Assembly: GCA_018389105.1 (NCBI GenBank)
Contig: JACATO010000980.1
Span: 248,001-312,000, forward strand
DNA length: 64,000 bases
Direction: 5' to 3'
Source of the DNA: Nautilus pompilius
Lineage: Eukaryota; Mollusca; Cephalopoda; Nautilida; Nautilidae
How positions within the stretch are numbered: position 1 is the first letter of the stretch; each line of letters begins with the position of its first letter. Both the position numbers and the translations under genes were made by a program. Under the pieces are notes generated by a model. That model was not told the DNA's origin. It made no database searches and worked only from the letters and a program-made list of their open reading frames with translations. Positions 27,001-35,392 of this stretch are shown here, piece after piece.

Positions 27001-28462
27001 TTATTCAAGAAGGATGTAGAGTTGTGATGTGCTTCCAAGAGTGTAAAACATTTAGCTAACAAAATTATTAGCCTTTTTACTGCCTACAGAACCCCAACAG
27101 TTTCCAGGATTGGTCAGGGAAACCTTAAATACAAGTAAAACTTATACAGACTTCAAAGATATGATAAAGGATGATTAAAAACAGTATCAAAGAAATACAA
27201 AAACTTATTCTTCAAAAATGTTGCATTCAATATCTTTATTTTCCTTTTACCATTAACCAAAATGGCTGATGACTGGTCATGGACAAAATCACAACTGTCA
27301 CGTGGGCGGTTCTCTGCAGGTTTTCCAAGTTAGTTAATGTGCCAAAACCACGCTCACAAGTACACGTGGCAGAAAGTGGAATTTAAACTTTGAATGGTTT
27401 GAACAGAATTATGCTAAACTAGAGTTAGAAACTTATAGTAAGAGAGAAATTTGTAAAAATTGTAATTCTAATGAAATATTAATTAATTGCAATAAAGTTT
27501 TAAAATGTCCTTTTCTTGCTTCTTGGTGAAAATTCCACTATCAGAATCAAAGTCTGAACAAATTAATGGTGGTGATTAAAGAGTTCATTAGTTACATTCT
27601 CCATAATTTAAACTTAATTGGATGCTGCACTTATTTTAAACCTTTTTTACTGGATAAGTCCTATTTGAAAAATCTCTTAAGAAATTACCTTAAATATTGT
27701 ATATCCAATGATTTAACACAGGCTCTGACCTTACAGGAATGAAGCAGCAAGCAGCAGTGTCTGCAGAGATTACACACACATGCACGAAATTAAAAGTACC
27801 CGCAAGAATTACGGCTACCCCAATTCTTCCAACTGTAAATGTTTTCTGCTTCTTCTGGCATTTTAAAGTCTATCAAAAGATTTTTAAATGATACTCACAA
27901 GATATTAAATATTCTCATTCATTTTTGCGTTTTTTATGAGAATTTTTGTGTCAAATTTTTTTCTTCTTCTTTGGCTGCTAAAATTTAAATTTTTTCTTTT
28001 ACAATATAAAACCCAAGCTTGAGTAAGTCTGAATTATCAATTTTGGGGGCAAAAGCTAATTACCATTGGCATATTTCCTCCATCCTTAATCAATAAATAA
28101 AACTCAAAGATTTGGGTAGAGATAAGAGAAAGACTTCTTTAGTCAATATCTAAAATTACTAATTCTATTAAATAAATTTCAATTATTAATAGCATAAAAT
28201 CGAGAACCCTATATAAATTGAGGTTTTGTTTATCTATTTTTAGTTTTGTTCACAAAAATTATATATATAAAAAAAACAAACTTATCTTCACTCAATTTAT
28301 TTCAGTTCAAAACATTCCCCCTTTTTTTGTCCAAATGCCAAATTTTATTATAAGTACCATTCACTTTCCTTTTTTATGGGTGCCTAAAGAAAAACTAAGG
28401 ACTTACCATTCCAATTCCCTTCATCATCATCTGATTTCCTCCTCCAAATTCAGCCACTCCCT
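1..28462 (-). CDS. NRF1-like DNA-binding domain plus C2H2 zinc finger protein (partial, six exons)
   Basis: This is probably a nuclear sequence-specific DNA-binding protein. Exons on the minus strand, in order, are 28462-28407 (tentative), 26396-26295, 13546-13394, 13148-12987, 7119-7035 and 96-1. All junctions are GT-AG and phases agree (0-0, 0-0, 0-0, 0-0, 1-1 going 3'). The middle three exons read through motifs typical of the NRF1 / erect-wing / P3A2 domain: ELP..SID.MTQ, AQFRKFIP, FATGR, KPVWWPKHVPWA and VSWTDSMRNIIRHCY, then a basic linker and a C2H2 finger. Family members normally start this domain about 90 residues earlier with an arginine-rich segment that I could not find. Introns of 2.0, 12.7, 0.2, 5.9 and 6.9 kb are filled with transposon remnants. 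The gene continues past the left edge. Orthology to NRF1 is not claimed; the protein is divergent enough to be a paralogue. Confidence 0.8.
97..1116. other. Intron sequence, nothing recognised
   Basis: This AT-rich, CpG-poor sequence lies in the last visible intron of the minus-strand gene. It has poly-A and A/G-rich tracts. I see no exon, RNA gene or repeat family that I can name. Confidence 0.5.
1117..2290 (+). mobile_element. Degenerate mariner-like transposon
   Basis: Translation across frames on the plus strand gives the order of an IS630/Tc1/mariner transposase. There is a helix-turn-helix part resembling ELEISQPTMHHIL, then DDPDRRLQFSEWF, then a DDE-type core with VYFQQDSTPPHY and DFYLWAVLKDK-like sequence (about 1733-2110). 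Frameshifts and stops break it, so it is dead. The left end (AGGGTGATTCAGAAATACAA) is matched by inverted sequence near 2230-2290, and GTGAAAACAACATACA is shared by both ends. It inserted in an intron of the NRF1-like gene. Confidence 0.75.
2299..2323. repeat. (AC)n microsatellite
   Basis: An uninterrupted AC dinucleotide run of about 12 units lies exactly between the end of the mariner-like copy and the start of the next element. Confidence 0.95.
2324..5440 (+). mobile_element. Unclassified element carrying a 'HAFSGCD' family gene remnant
   Basis: The left end AGGTGATTCAGAAAT is matched at the right end by AGGGTGGTTCAGAAAT in inverted orientation (5425-5440). Between them is a broken plus-strand gene. 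Its N-terminal part, about 3086-3499, has TKGMCFFYD and LLCKLSAGDMIATQTKF. A middle part near 3500-3670 has LAELIAYIEDARVNIP and KLIKNCCKRLKQLG. A later part, 4120-4480, has TMALGPAKSKTSLVFHAFSGCD. A tail lies near 4610-4920. This order is that of a large uncharacterised protein family that recurs in many invertebrate genomes, usually near mobile DNA (from memory). The ends resemble the neighbouring mariner copy. Stops and frameshifts make it a pseudogene. Confidence 0.6.
3086..4921 (+). pseudogene. Broken 'HAFSGCD' family protein gene
   Basis: Open segments lie at 3086-3499 (137 residues), about 3500-3670, 4121-4381 (86 residues) and 4610-4921 (103 residues). Motifs that place it in the family are LCKLSAGDM, AELIAYIEDAR, HAFSGCDT followed by a GHGKK segment, and a C-terminal KSPERTPTKSGC. 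Its function is unknown and no catalytic residues can be named. At least three frame breaks separate the segments. The gene is on the strand opposite to the host gene and lies within its intron. Confidence 0.6.
5441..7034. other. Intron sequence, nothing certain
   Basis: This is AT-rich, CpG-poor intron. On the minus strand 6635-6790 there is a short open frame (RVKKYRDDLDSSALLNLTTC onwards) next to a pyrimidine-rich tract. Its only possible acceptor gives the wrong phase for the exon at 7035-7119, so it is not called. Confidence 0.4.
7035..7119 (-). CDS. Basic linker exon of the NRF1-like gene
   Basis: This 85-nt exon has strong signals on both sides: acceptor TTTTTCTCATAG and donor AAAG|GTAAGC. 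Only one of the three frames is open. It gives a Lys/Arg/Ser/Cys-rich stretch beginning DNKRLKSSSHKSC and ending QYKCKKK. It enters in phase 0, as the 12987-13148 exon requires, and leaves in phase 1, as the zinc-finger exon at the left edge requires. The composition suggests a nuclear localisation or flexible basic linker between the NRF1-type domain and the zinc finger. No domain is recognised within it. Confidence 0.7.
7841..11168 (+). mobile_element. Degenerate hAT transposon (ZBED5/FAM200-like) with 8-bp target duplication
   Basis: The ends are AAGGAGTCCCCAACC and, inverted, CCGTTGTCCTCAACC. They are flanked by perfect 8-bp copies of AGTTAAAC at 7833-7840 and 11169-11176, the hallmark of hAT insertion. 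Inside, the plus strand carries transposase remnants: a BED-finger-like KR.YE..T segment near 9177, FLKYIMEENFPDKL and ISLSTSITKCIEYDSQETSD (9406-9765), VKWLSRGKVIKHF (about 10015-10060) and DLAFLGDAIKHLNL (about 10130-10170). Several stops and poly-A expansions break it. It interrupts the 5.9-kb intron of the NRF1-like gene. Confidence 0.88.
9177..9260 (+). repeat. Tandem duplication, two 42-bp units
   Basis: Two copies of a 42-bp unit (9177-9218 and 9219-9260) differ at one base. They sit in the N-terminal region of the hAT transposase remnant, where they repeat the sequence for ESLTKDFHCFK. Confidence 0.95.
11400..12340 (-). mobile_element. Degenerate Tc1/mariner-type transposon remnant
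   Basis: The minus strand, read across frames, shows an N-terminal part (ISKLVRLARPYLCQTTMGQL), a block like IFSSQMRSDLVM that resembles the family's LFSDE segment, WQDNPHNARISL like the QDNA.PH.A motif, and a C-terminal part ending near 11460. Many stops interrupt it, and the ends cannot be fixed. Assignment to Tc1 rather than another mariner-group family is tentative. Confidence 0.5.
12987..13148 (-). CDS. NRF1-like DNA-binding domain exon, C-terminal part
   Basis: The acceptor is TTTCTTGCAG. The donor is TTTTGG|GTATGA, which is slightly weak. The 54 codons open with VSWTDSMRNIIRHCYSYFGH then EHLL, which lines up with the family pattern VSWT.(A/S)LR.IV..CY...G.E.LL that ends the NRF1 DNA-binding domain. 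After that the sequence is Ser/Lys-rich and unlike NRF1. If the donor were not used, translation would stop two codons later. I prefer splicing because no AATAAA follows closely and a phase-matched exon lies at 7035-7119. Confidence 0.85.
13394..13546 (-). CDS. NRF1-like DNA-binding domain exon, core
   Basis: This 51-codon exon has donor GGAAAA|GTAAGT and acceptor TTTTTAAG. It encodes AQFRKFIPRLIRFATGR, then HYGKAPFKPVWWPKHVPWAD. In NRF1, erect-wing and P3A2 the same place reads AQ(L)R.FIP...K(Y/F).TGRGKPGWG....P.WWP...PWA. The double-Trp WWP and PWA signature make the family assignment secure. The usual GRGKPGWG is replaced by GRVQPHYG, so a normally invariant loop is altered. The neighbouring intron is only 245 bp, the shortest in the gene. 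Confidence 0.92.
13547..15110. other. Intron sequence, nothing recognised
   Basis: This is AT-rich and CpG-poor. It is part of the 12.7-kb intron between the two NRF1-domain exons. I see no exon or repeat family. Confidence 0.45.
15120..16690 (+). mobile_element. Degenerate hAT transposon (GTF2IRD2/ZBED-like transposase)
   Basis: The plus strand carries a broken BED-type start (a frame-shifted FKDYNVKHHNDTK-like segment near 15235-15290). Near 16050 is LNKLNLKLQEK. Then come LFQNPFEAEVDDALEDLQLE and LTDLRAHNLLKDKFQKSN, followed by YPNIKNFSRGAITAFGSTYL, about 16240-16470. The last block is the dimerisation region typical of this hAT group (FSNPF....LQLEL.DL......LK..F and FGSTYLCE). Stops and frameshifts are frequent. 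The terminal repeats were not found, so the boundaries are approximate. Confidence 0.75.
16700..18770. other. Intron sequence, nothing recognised
   Basis: AT-rich and CpG-poor, with short CA runs near 17700. An open minus-strand frame at 17911-18168 has no recognisable motif and is not called. Confidence 0.4.
18780..19320 (-). mobile_element. Degenerate mariner transposon remnant
   Basis: The minus-strand frame reads MTMLMAFFNHGLVHHEFASV, matching the mariner transposase block (M...FFD..GIVH.EF.P.G). This is followed by a decayed ADESQRK..NMDITLWQCIRTS segment and, after a poly-T expansion, CAGHLIVCLL / FPKTKYAG-like C-terminal parts. Only about the C-terminal half survives, with frame breaks. 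The ends are not defined. Confidence 0.6.
19330..23044. other. Intron sequence, nothing certain
   Basis: AT-rich and CpG-poor. A short stretch near 21550-21620 has repeated TTATCCAA/CCAATTAAC phrases that may be a worn Tigger end, but no partner was found. No exon was seen. Confidence 0.4.
23045..25390 (+). mobile_element. Unclassified DNA transposon with long (about 180 bp) terminal inverted repeats
   Basis: The left end AGGGTGCATCAAACGCCCC (23045) matches the inverted right end AGGGTGCATCAAATGCCCC (to 25390). The match continues in patches through TTTGTTT...GTCCCTA..., TTTTCCATTA and GGCCACC.TGTTTGAAAATTT..GCTGCA..G to AATT(T/C)GGCAGG, so the repeats run to about 23220 and from about 25200. 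Inside, plus-strand open segments at 24075-24326 and 24429-24887 encode CMMYHLQ..., LKVVPFYRKANISMITECKA and an acidic/basic stretch LAQRIQRSEERAKAELRRHE. This resembles an N-terminal region seen in an unnamed invertebrate transposon-like family (CNFWE.A.IP....C..KL..L). The superfamily is not determined. Confidence 0.7.
24075..24887 (+). pseudogene. Internal gene remnant of the long-TIR element
   Basis: Two open segments (83 and 152 residues, 24075-24326 and 24429-24887) separated by a frame break probably derive from one gene. The first resembles a DNA-element protein N-terminus with a FYRKANI..ITECKACEKLIKL stretch. The second starts with a charged helical region and a Ser/Asp-rich TDTDTSDID tract. 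No DDE triad is visible, so this is either only the N-terminal part of a transposase or a passenger gene in a non-autonomous copy. Confidence 0.45.
25391..26294. other. Intron sequence, nothing recognised
   Basis: AT-rich, CpG-poor sequence immediately 3' (on the minus strand) of the 26295-26396 exon. No feature was seen. Confidence 0.5.
26295..26396 (-). CDS. NRF1-like DNA-binding domain exon, upstream part
   Basis: This 34-codon exon lies between acceptor TTTTTGACAG and donor ACACAG|GTAAGA, in phase 0 at both ends. Its last residues, TELPVVSIDAMTQ, align with the family segment ELPPL.IDG.P...DKMTQ that directly precedes AQLR.FIP, and the next exon starts with AQFRKFIP exactly as expected. 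The first 20 residues (NNSKMPEAVIDDNQRDKWMM) are acidic and Met-rich and have no clear counterpart in NRF1. The 12.7-kb intron that follows contains hAT, mariner and long-inverted-repeat elements. Confidence 0.85.
28407..28462 (-). CDS. Tentative upstream exon of the NRF1-like gene
   Basis: The donor TGGAATG|GTAAGTCC is excellent and leaves phase 0, matching the exon at 26396. Reading back, the frame is open as GVAEFGGGNQMMMKGIGM. The acceptor is uncertain: TTTTTAG at 28463 (phase 1) or the TAG seven bases upstream (phase 0), both with poor pyrimidine tracts. Three in-frame Met codons raise the possibility that translation starts here, which would leave the protein with only half of the usual DNA-binding domain. 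An overlapping open frame on the plus strand has no supporting homology. Confidence 0.4.
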
Positions 28463-31400
28463 CTAAAAACTACTACTACTACAGGCCTGCCTGGCCTTCT
28501 TTCATCTCCCCACAAATATTTAATGAAAAACTCTCAACAAGATTGTTCAATTATTGATTAGTCCATAGAAACTATACATCAATCTTATACGTCATAACCA
28601 TAAAAATCAAAAACACAATACTGTAATGTTAAGAAAACAGACTTGGCTTGCCATTTTTTAAAAAAATTGGTTCAATTAACCACAGCAAGAATTTGAATTT
28701 GCCGTGTGTTGTACTACATTCAGGATCTGTCAGATGATTTTAATTTAAATTAAGAGATTTTAATAAATTAACTGCAAACATCAAAATGTTACCATTTTAA
28801 ATTTATTCAACAGATTTTATCATTGTTATTTTCTAATTAATGAATTACTTTATTTTGACAGGCAATCACCAAATGCATGTGAATTCAGCTTTAAGCCAGG
28901 GAAGAAATAGAAGTACAGTATAATCAATCCTTTATTGGAATCTACTAGTGAGAGTTCCTAATCAGATCCAGTCTTTCAGTGCAGCCCCTTAATTGCTGTA
29001 ACTAATACAAACAAACAACATCTGGATACAGCATGATCATATGCTCAGGCAGAAAGCTAGGCTATCCCAATAATGAGTCCACCCTTAATGCACAAATGAA
29101 AATGCTAAAACCAATGGAAAGACAATATTACCTGAATAGCACAGTTCACATTTTAACAGGTTCTCTCCTGGCTTTAGGACTGGGTCAAGGGCTGCACATC
29201 TTTAGTGCTGTGCTATTTATAGCAGGAATGGATTTCTTTGTTAGCCAAGGCTGGTCTGAGCAGTCTTCAACAAATAGCAGACTGGCTCAGTTACTAAGGC
29301 TGAATGGCTGCCCTGGGAAACCAACCACAAAGGGTTTCCAGCTTCAAATTACAGTAAGGAAGAATCATTCTTCCATCTTTACAGAACATAAAAGTATGCA
29401 TTTCTTGTCATTGCAAAGCCTGTTGATTTGCTATCAATTTTTGTTCAGAAAGAATATTATAACTGATGTAGGGAGGAACTTATATACAAACTAGTTATAA
29501 TCTAGTATTTCATTTTAAACCAAAATCATGAACTAAAAAACACCTTACAAAGTATTAAATACAAGTATTTCCTCCACCTAAATCTGATATACTATTGATT
29601 AATAGTAATCAAATTAAATAAAGTACAACAAATGTAATTGATATAAGCAGAAAGTGCAATAGTGGATGGCAATAATCCAGTGTATCACTAGAATGTTTTT
29701 AATTGTGGTGATGCAGTAGTTTCTGCACCATCTCCCTCCCACCATGTCTCCTTTGCTATGGTTTTCTTCTATACAAATCAAGCTTTTATTCTGTCTGATG
29801 GTATGAAATCCTGGTTGTCATAAACCATGTGAATCAGCAAGTCCATTTTGTAAATATCATGAAATCATAACTCATGGTTTAATTTTATTAACAACAAAAT
29901 CATTAACAGTGCTGTGCTGCTGACAGTTTAAATAATCACTGATTAACAGGTTGCTAATTACAAAAATAAATTTAGAATTTTACAACATCAGCTACTGGCA
30001 TAATCTTCCTAAGAGTCAATGTTTTGTTTCTAAGATTACGCAGGCATATTATCATTATCAAGTACACTTTTATGTAGTAGAATAGCATGCCAGTTACATT
30101 CAATTATTTCTTTTTGTAAAATTTAGTAAAGTTATTACTTTTGATAAATAGTACTAAACAGAAACCACACAGTTTGAACTTATAAAACAATAGTTAAAGT
30201 TTGTGAAAAACATGGAGCATCGGAGAGTCAGTGACGGTTTGCAAAACTAGTATACACTTTAAAAGTGGATTCCTGGTCCTAAACATGTTTTTATTAATTA
30301 ATTTAAATATTCAGAAGTACAATTAATAGAATGCATTTTCTTCATGATAAATGAAAAAAAAAAAAAAAAAAAAAAAACAATTTCAAGATGGCAAGCAGTA
30401 TTATTATTCTAATTTTAATGATAAAACCAAATACATTTATTTAAAATTAATAGTACTGATGGTGAACCTTCGCATATTTTTAAAAGATAAAATGTTCAAA
30501 CTATTTCTCTTCAATAGTCTTAACTGTTTACTAATTTAAATGAAAGAAACTTTCTATGTGGATCTGATAAATAATAATATACTTTAAATTATTAAAGAGT
30601 AATCAAAAAGGCGATTAGCGCAAAGAAAACTTCTTTAACCATTTTTTTCAAAATCACCTGTTTATTGGAAGTTGTTCTAAAACTACTGCACAGGTACTTA
30701 AATTTTATAATGAAATCACTGACCAGATATTTAATTCTATACATTAGCACCATCTCTTTAAGAAGAATAAAATATTTTTTCAAAGTCAACAAACTATCTT
30801 TTGTTACCAATAGTAAAGCTTCACTGGTCAAATTATTTTGATGCTAAGTATGCCTGAATCCTATTCCAAGTTTCTATTTAAAGATCCATTCAAAATAGCT
30901 GAAGAAAATTGCTCCAGAAGTTTGCAATATTCTCCTTTGTATAGTCTATACTACTAAAGCTAAAAAAATATTTGCAGGACTGATCATAAACTACACAGCA
31001 CCATCCCTCAAGCATCTTAGCTCTTCAGAGTTTCACTACTCTCAGATTAAATCAAAACTGGTGAGATATGAAATTTTTTAATCCGTAAGGAATTAATTTA
31101 AAAAGATGTTGCCAACATTTTTGCTAAAAACATTGCAATTACCTATACCTGCTCAATTTAACCACTCACAAAGGTAAATTTCTTAAATACACAAAACACT
31201 AATAATGTTAAATAATTCAAATCCAATGATATGCAATAAAAATATCCCTTTTAAAAAGCTAACAATGGTAAATAAAGAAACTTGTTGTATTAACTAAAGC
31301 AGAAATACTATCACACCATTTAAATGGCAATTTGAAATATATATCCGTGAATAATTGTTCTCTAAAAAATAACAATAGTTGTGATAGTTTTTCTTCTTCA

Positions 31401-34400
31401 AAAAATGTACTGTCCATGTGAATCAGGTTTATTAATGTTTTCTTCAACAAGCTATTCTTTAAAATTGAGCAGTTTTCAGAGAGATCTACATACATGCCAG
31501 GCATTAATTCAAGAATAAGTTTTAAATAATTCATACTTGTATGTAGAAGCATTTTTTTAAAAAGTTTTGTATGAAATAATGGTCAATGATACTAATAAAA
31601 AGGTATATACTGAAAGTTAATCATCTAATGTCCTTTAACCTTGAATATTAAATATGAAATTATAACAAAATTAATTAAAACTAGTCTTGTTTTTTTTACT
31701 GGGTTTAAATTAAGAAAATTCCCTGGATAATCTCCAAACCAATGAATCTTGTTGATCTTAACTAAGAACGTTTTTGCTGTGACATGGTGTCGTTTATCTT
31801 TCAAAAATGAAGTGTTACCATCAGGATTGAGTATTGTTTTTAGCAGATTCTATCAAATCTGTTTTAAACGATTTAAATTATTTATTTATTTATTGATGTT
31901 CCTTTCCTCCTTTTCTTCCAACTCTCAAACCATCATGATTATCAAAACAATCACATGAACTTTCATCTGCAGATTTTAATACTTATAAAAAATGGAATTT
32001 CTTGTCTGACAAACAAATAATCATCAGGACCTTTTTTTTAGCTAGCATGTGATGCAAAGCCCATTGTCACCAAGTATCTTCTAAAAGATTTATCCAATTT
32101 CTTCTTGGCAATACTTTTTTCCAATTCTCTAGCTGATAAACCACTTGATGCAAATCTATCCTTCCTTTGAAGGCTTGGCAAGACCTATTCTTCTCTTTGT
32201 TGATCCACCTCTTTTCTTAGAAGTATCCAGTTTTCTTACTCACTGACAATTTTTTAAAAATTTCTGAACACGTCAGACCAATTTTGACATACGTCGTGCA
32301 ATCTGCTTTCTATCATGATCACTTACACCATGCATTTTTTCACTATTCAAGATTAGTATTTTTTGTTGAAAAATTACTTCAATATTGACTGTAGATTTTT
32401 ATGCATGGATAGCTAATGATTAAATTCTTATAAAAACTCCAGAAATTTCTAGATTAAAAGGAACGTTATGAGTTTCCAGAGATTACAAAGTTCAGAATTA
32501 TGCAGAACACAATGGAAAATTCCTAAATATTTTGGCTGATGAAAGTTTTTTAACATTGCAAACAACACCTTGTTGTATTCAAACTGCCATTTCCCACATA
32601 TTTAGCAGTAGTTTTACCAGATATTCTATCATATGAATAAAGAAATTAGTTTCATTGTTGGACAATTGATGTACATTTACATTGAGAGTTGTGTGTCTGG
32701 CACAAATCTAAACATACTGAAAATGACCAAGTAGCCAAAATTGACTGACCAAGGCTGTAAATAAAAACATTCTAAACATTTAGCATAGTGAGATCTTAAA
32801 AATAATATTATTCAGCTTTATCTAAAACCATTGAATTTAGTAAATTGGAACACTCATGTGCAGATAGCAAAATAAACAAATGTTGAAAAAAAAAAGAAAC
32901 TAAGAAAAGTGAAACGCCTTAGATGCGCAGATTTAAAGATTGTAAAATTCATAAAATGGAGAAAAGAGCCAAGAATGCTGTTTTCAGCAGATCACATGGC
33001 CTTCAGTGCCAGTGGTGGTTTTTTAGAGTGTTTGCCCCATCAACTTTCAACAGTCCATTAAACACTGGCTATGGTGATAGCAAGTAACAAGGAAACAGAT
33101 TTTGATTCCAGAAGGAACATGCAAAAGAGCTACCATATGCAACAGAAAGGAAAAAAGAAAAATTACAGTTGACTCATGGGAAGGAATAAATCAATTTAAA
33201 AAGTACCAAAATTACAAAAGGGGAAAAAAAAATAAGAAGAAAAGAACTAGTAGCAGGCACGAATATAGAAAATGTAAGGATAACTGGGATTGATATTAAT
33301 CAAGAAATAGCTAATATTCTCAACAGTTATTTGCTATTTGTCTTTACCAAAGAAAGTTGTGTCAAATACTCAAGTGGATATTTTAATTACTATTACAGAA
33401 GTTTTCTCCAGAATTTCCATTGATGGGAGAACTTGCATATCATACTTATTACCACAAATTTTCCCCCAGTACCCAGAGTAGTCATGTTTGTACTTGAATA
33501 TGATCAAGTTTGGAATTGGAGAAATGGATTCAGATGTCGACAATAAATCTATCATTGTTGAAACAACAGTGGGAGATTGGTTTCTTTTTATTCTAGGTGT
33601 TTTCCTTGAAAGATAGTGTTGATGACTGAGATTTTCATGCACATGAACACTGTAAATAGCCAAATAAGTGCAAAGTGTCTTATCCACATGTTGCTATATA
33701 CAAATCAGTCTGCTTGGATAACTTTACCAACACAATGAGACATCAAAGTGATGAACAGTTCTTACTGTAGACTTCACAACTCTAGCTAATCATGATTCAG
33801 TTAGAATGAGAAGCTGCATTTTGGGACCAAGAAAAATCATCAGATGTCTACATTAACTGCTTTCTCAAATCCCATGTCTTGGCAAATTACCCAATTTTCA
33901 AAAAATTGCCAGGTGATCATCTTAGATTTTCTTGATGAAAAAAAAGAAAGAAAACAAACCCTGTACCTGTAGTATAATCACAGACAAATTTCAAATGCCA
34001 ACAACCAATGGATTCAAAGTTATGGGATTCTGATCCTTGCAAATCAAGCTCGTGCTTTATAGATTTTTTGAGTAGTCATATTTGCCAGCCAACAAAAATA
34101 TGTAGCTAAAACTTGGAATCTTAGGCAATGTTCACTCATTCAGAATTCATATTACAAAATGTCAGGCTTACTAAAACAGCCTAGACTACTACTTTTTTAA
34201 AGTTTTTGACAAACATGATGCCTACACAGATAATAAGCTCCACGTTAGCTTTATGATTTTTAGGTATAGGTATATTCCAAGAAATAAGCATGAGTCAATC
34301 AATACATCTATAAACACATGGCAAAAACTAAAATATGGGTCCACAACAGAGAAGACAGTTTGCAGTGAATGTTTGACCATTTGAGAAACTACCCAAAATA

Positions 34401-34990
34401 CTGAAAACCGTAAGTATGAAACCTATGCCTGGCCTACTTTTGTACCATATTTAATCCTTATGGCTTAACTGCTTCTGTGATAAAGTTATTTTTGAATTAA
34501 GCTATTTCTCAAAAAAAGGCACATTAGCCGCCCTGCCAAATTATTCCAGACATATAGTTGATGTATTCGGATTATGTTAATTGTGAAAATAGTTGTTGTT
34601 TCCTGAATTTTATTAAAACTTTATTCAATAATTTATGCTAACACTCCTAGTTACAATATGGCAACAATAAAAAATATTAGTTTTGATAATGGTAATTAGA
34701 TATTAAGAAAAACATTTGAAATATTATCAAATTTAACAACAAATAAAGTTATATGAACTTTTAAGAGAGTGCATCAGTTATTCATAGGTATTAGAATTAA
34801 GACATTGGGGCTTGTGCTACCTACTGACAGATCACTTTCTAGCCGGACGTTTTTCTGCTACCTATTTACATCATAAGATGGTCTGTCATTATGCCTTTCT
34901 CCAGTCTCTTATGCTGCAGTTTATTTTAAGTTTCCTTTTCCTGTAGGTACTTTTTATTTCTTAAACAACACTAACTGCAAATTTTAGATA
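28463..34990. other. Presumed intron, no certain feature
   Basis: AT-rich and CpG-poor with long A runs (30354-30377). A plus-strand open frame of 153 codons at 29033-29494 has a hydrophobic middle (LLALGLGQGLHIFSAVLF) but no homologue I recognise and no splice context. Its antisense also stays open for short stretches, so it may be old repeat DNA. The frames at 31259-31552, 33102-33293 and 33370-33687 look like chance. The missing N-terminal NRF1-domain exons were searched for here and not found. Confidence 0.35.
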
Positions 34991-35392
34991 CTGGCAGTCT
35001 CCGAATTTACGTAAGATCTAAAAATTTTTTTTTTTTAAATTTCATACCAAAAAATACAATTTTTAGAGGGAACTACTTTCCAGTGTGTAGGAGGGTTGTG
35101 GCTGTTGCGCGGTGGGTATTGCGGTCGGTTGTTTCCTTTCTCATGAGCCAAAGCATTCCTACTTGCTTACATGTGCAGCATCTGTTTCTGTTACGGTGCA
35201 TTCCGCATGTCGTATTCTTGCAGGTTTTACCTTTGTAATCATGACCGAGAAGCAGCGCAGTGATTAATTGGCCATTGTACTAACACCACCTATGTCTATT
35301 TACATGATTTCACGTCATCCCCGACTTACATAAAATCCAACTGACGTATAAGATTGAGGACCCAAACCTTTATGTAAGTTGGGGACTGCCTG
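34991..35392. mobile_element. Tigger/pogo-like MITE, CpG-rich
   Basis: The left end CTGGCAGTCTCCGAATTTACGTAAG is matched by the inverted right end CAGGCAGTCCCCAACTTACAT. CAG-type ends with (T/C)CCC.A.(T/C)TTACGTAA are typical of Tigger-group non-autonomous elements. TA precedes the left end, and the right flank is degraded. The element has no coding capacity at about 400 bp. It holds about a dozen CpGs while the flanks hold almost none, which suggests a recent insertion into CpG-depleted DNA. Confidence 0.7.

Noticed and set aside
29033..29494. 153-codon plus-strand ORF with a hydrophobic segment
   Set aside because: No recognisable family, no splice or promoter context, and it lies in the CpG-poor body of a minus-strand gene. 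It is kept only as a note.
33721..33780. GTAAGA donor-like site on the minus strand near 33765
   Set aside because: The frame before it has stops within a few codons and the sequence has no similarity to any family I know.
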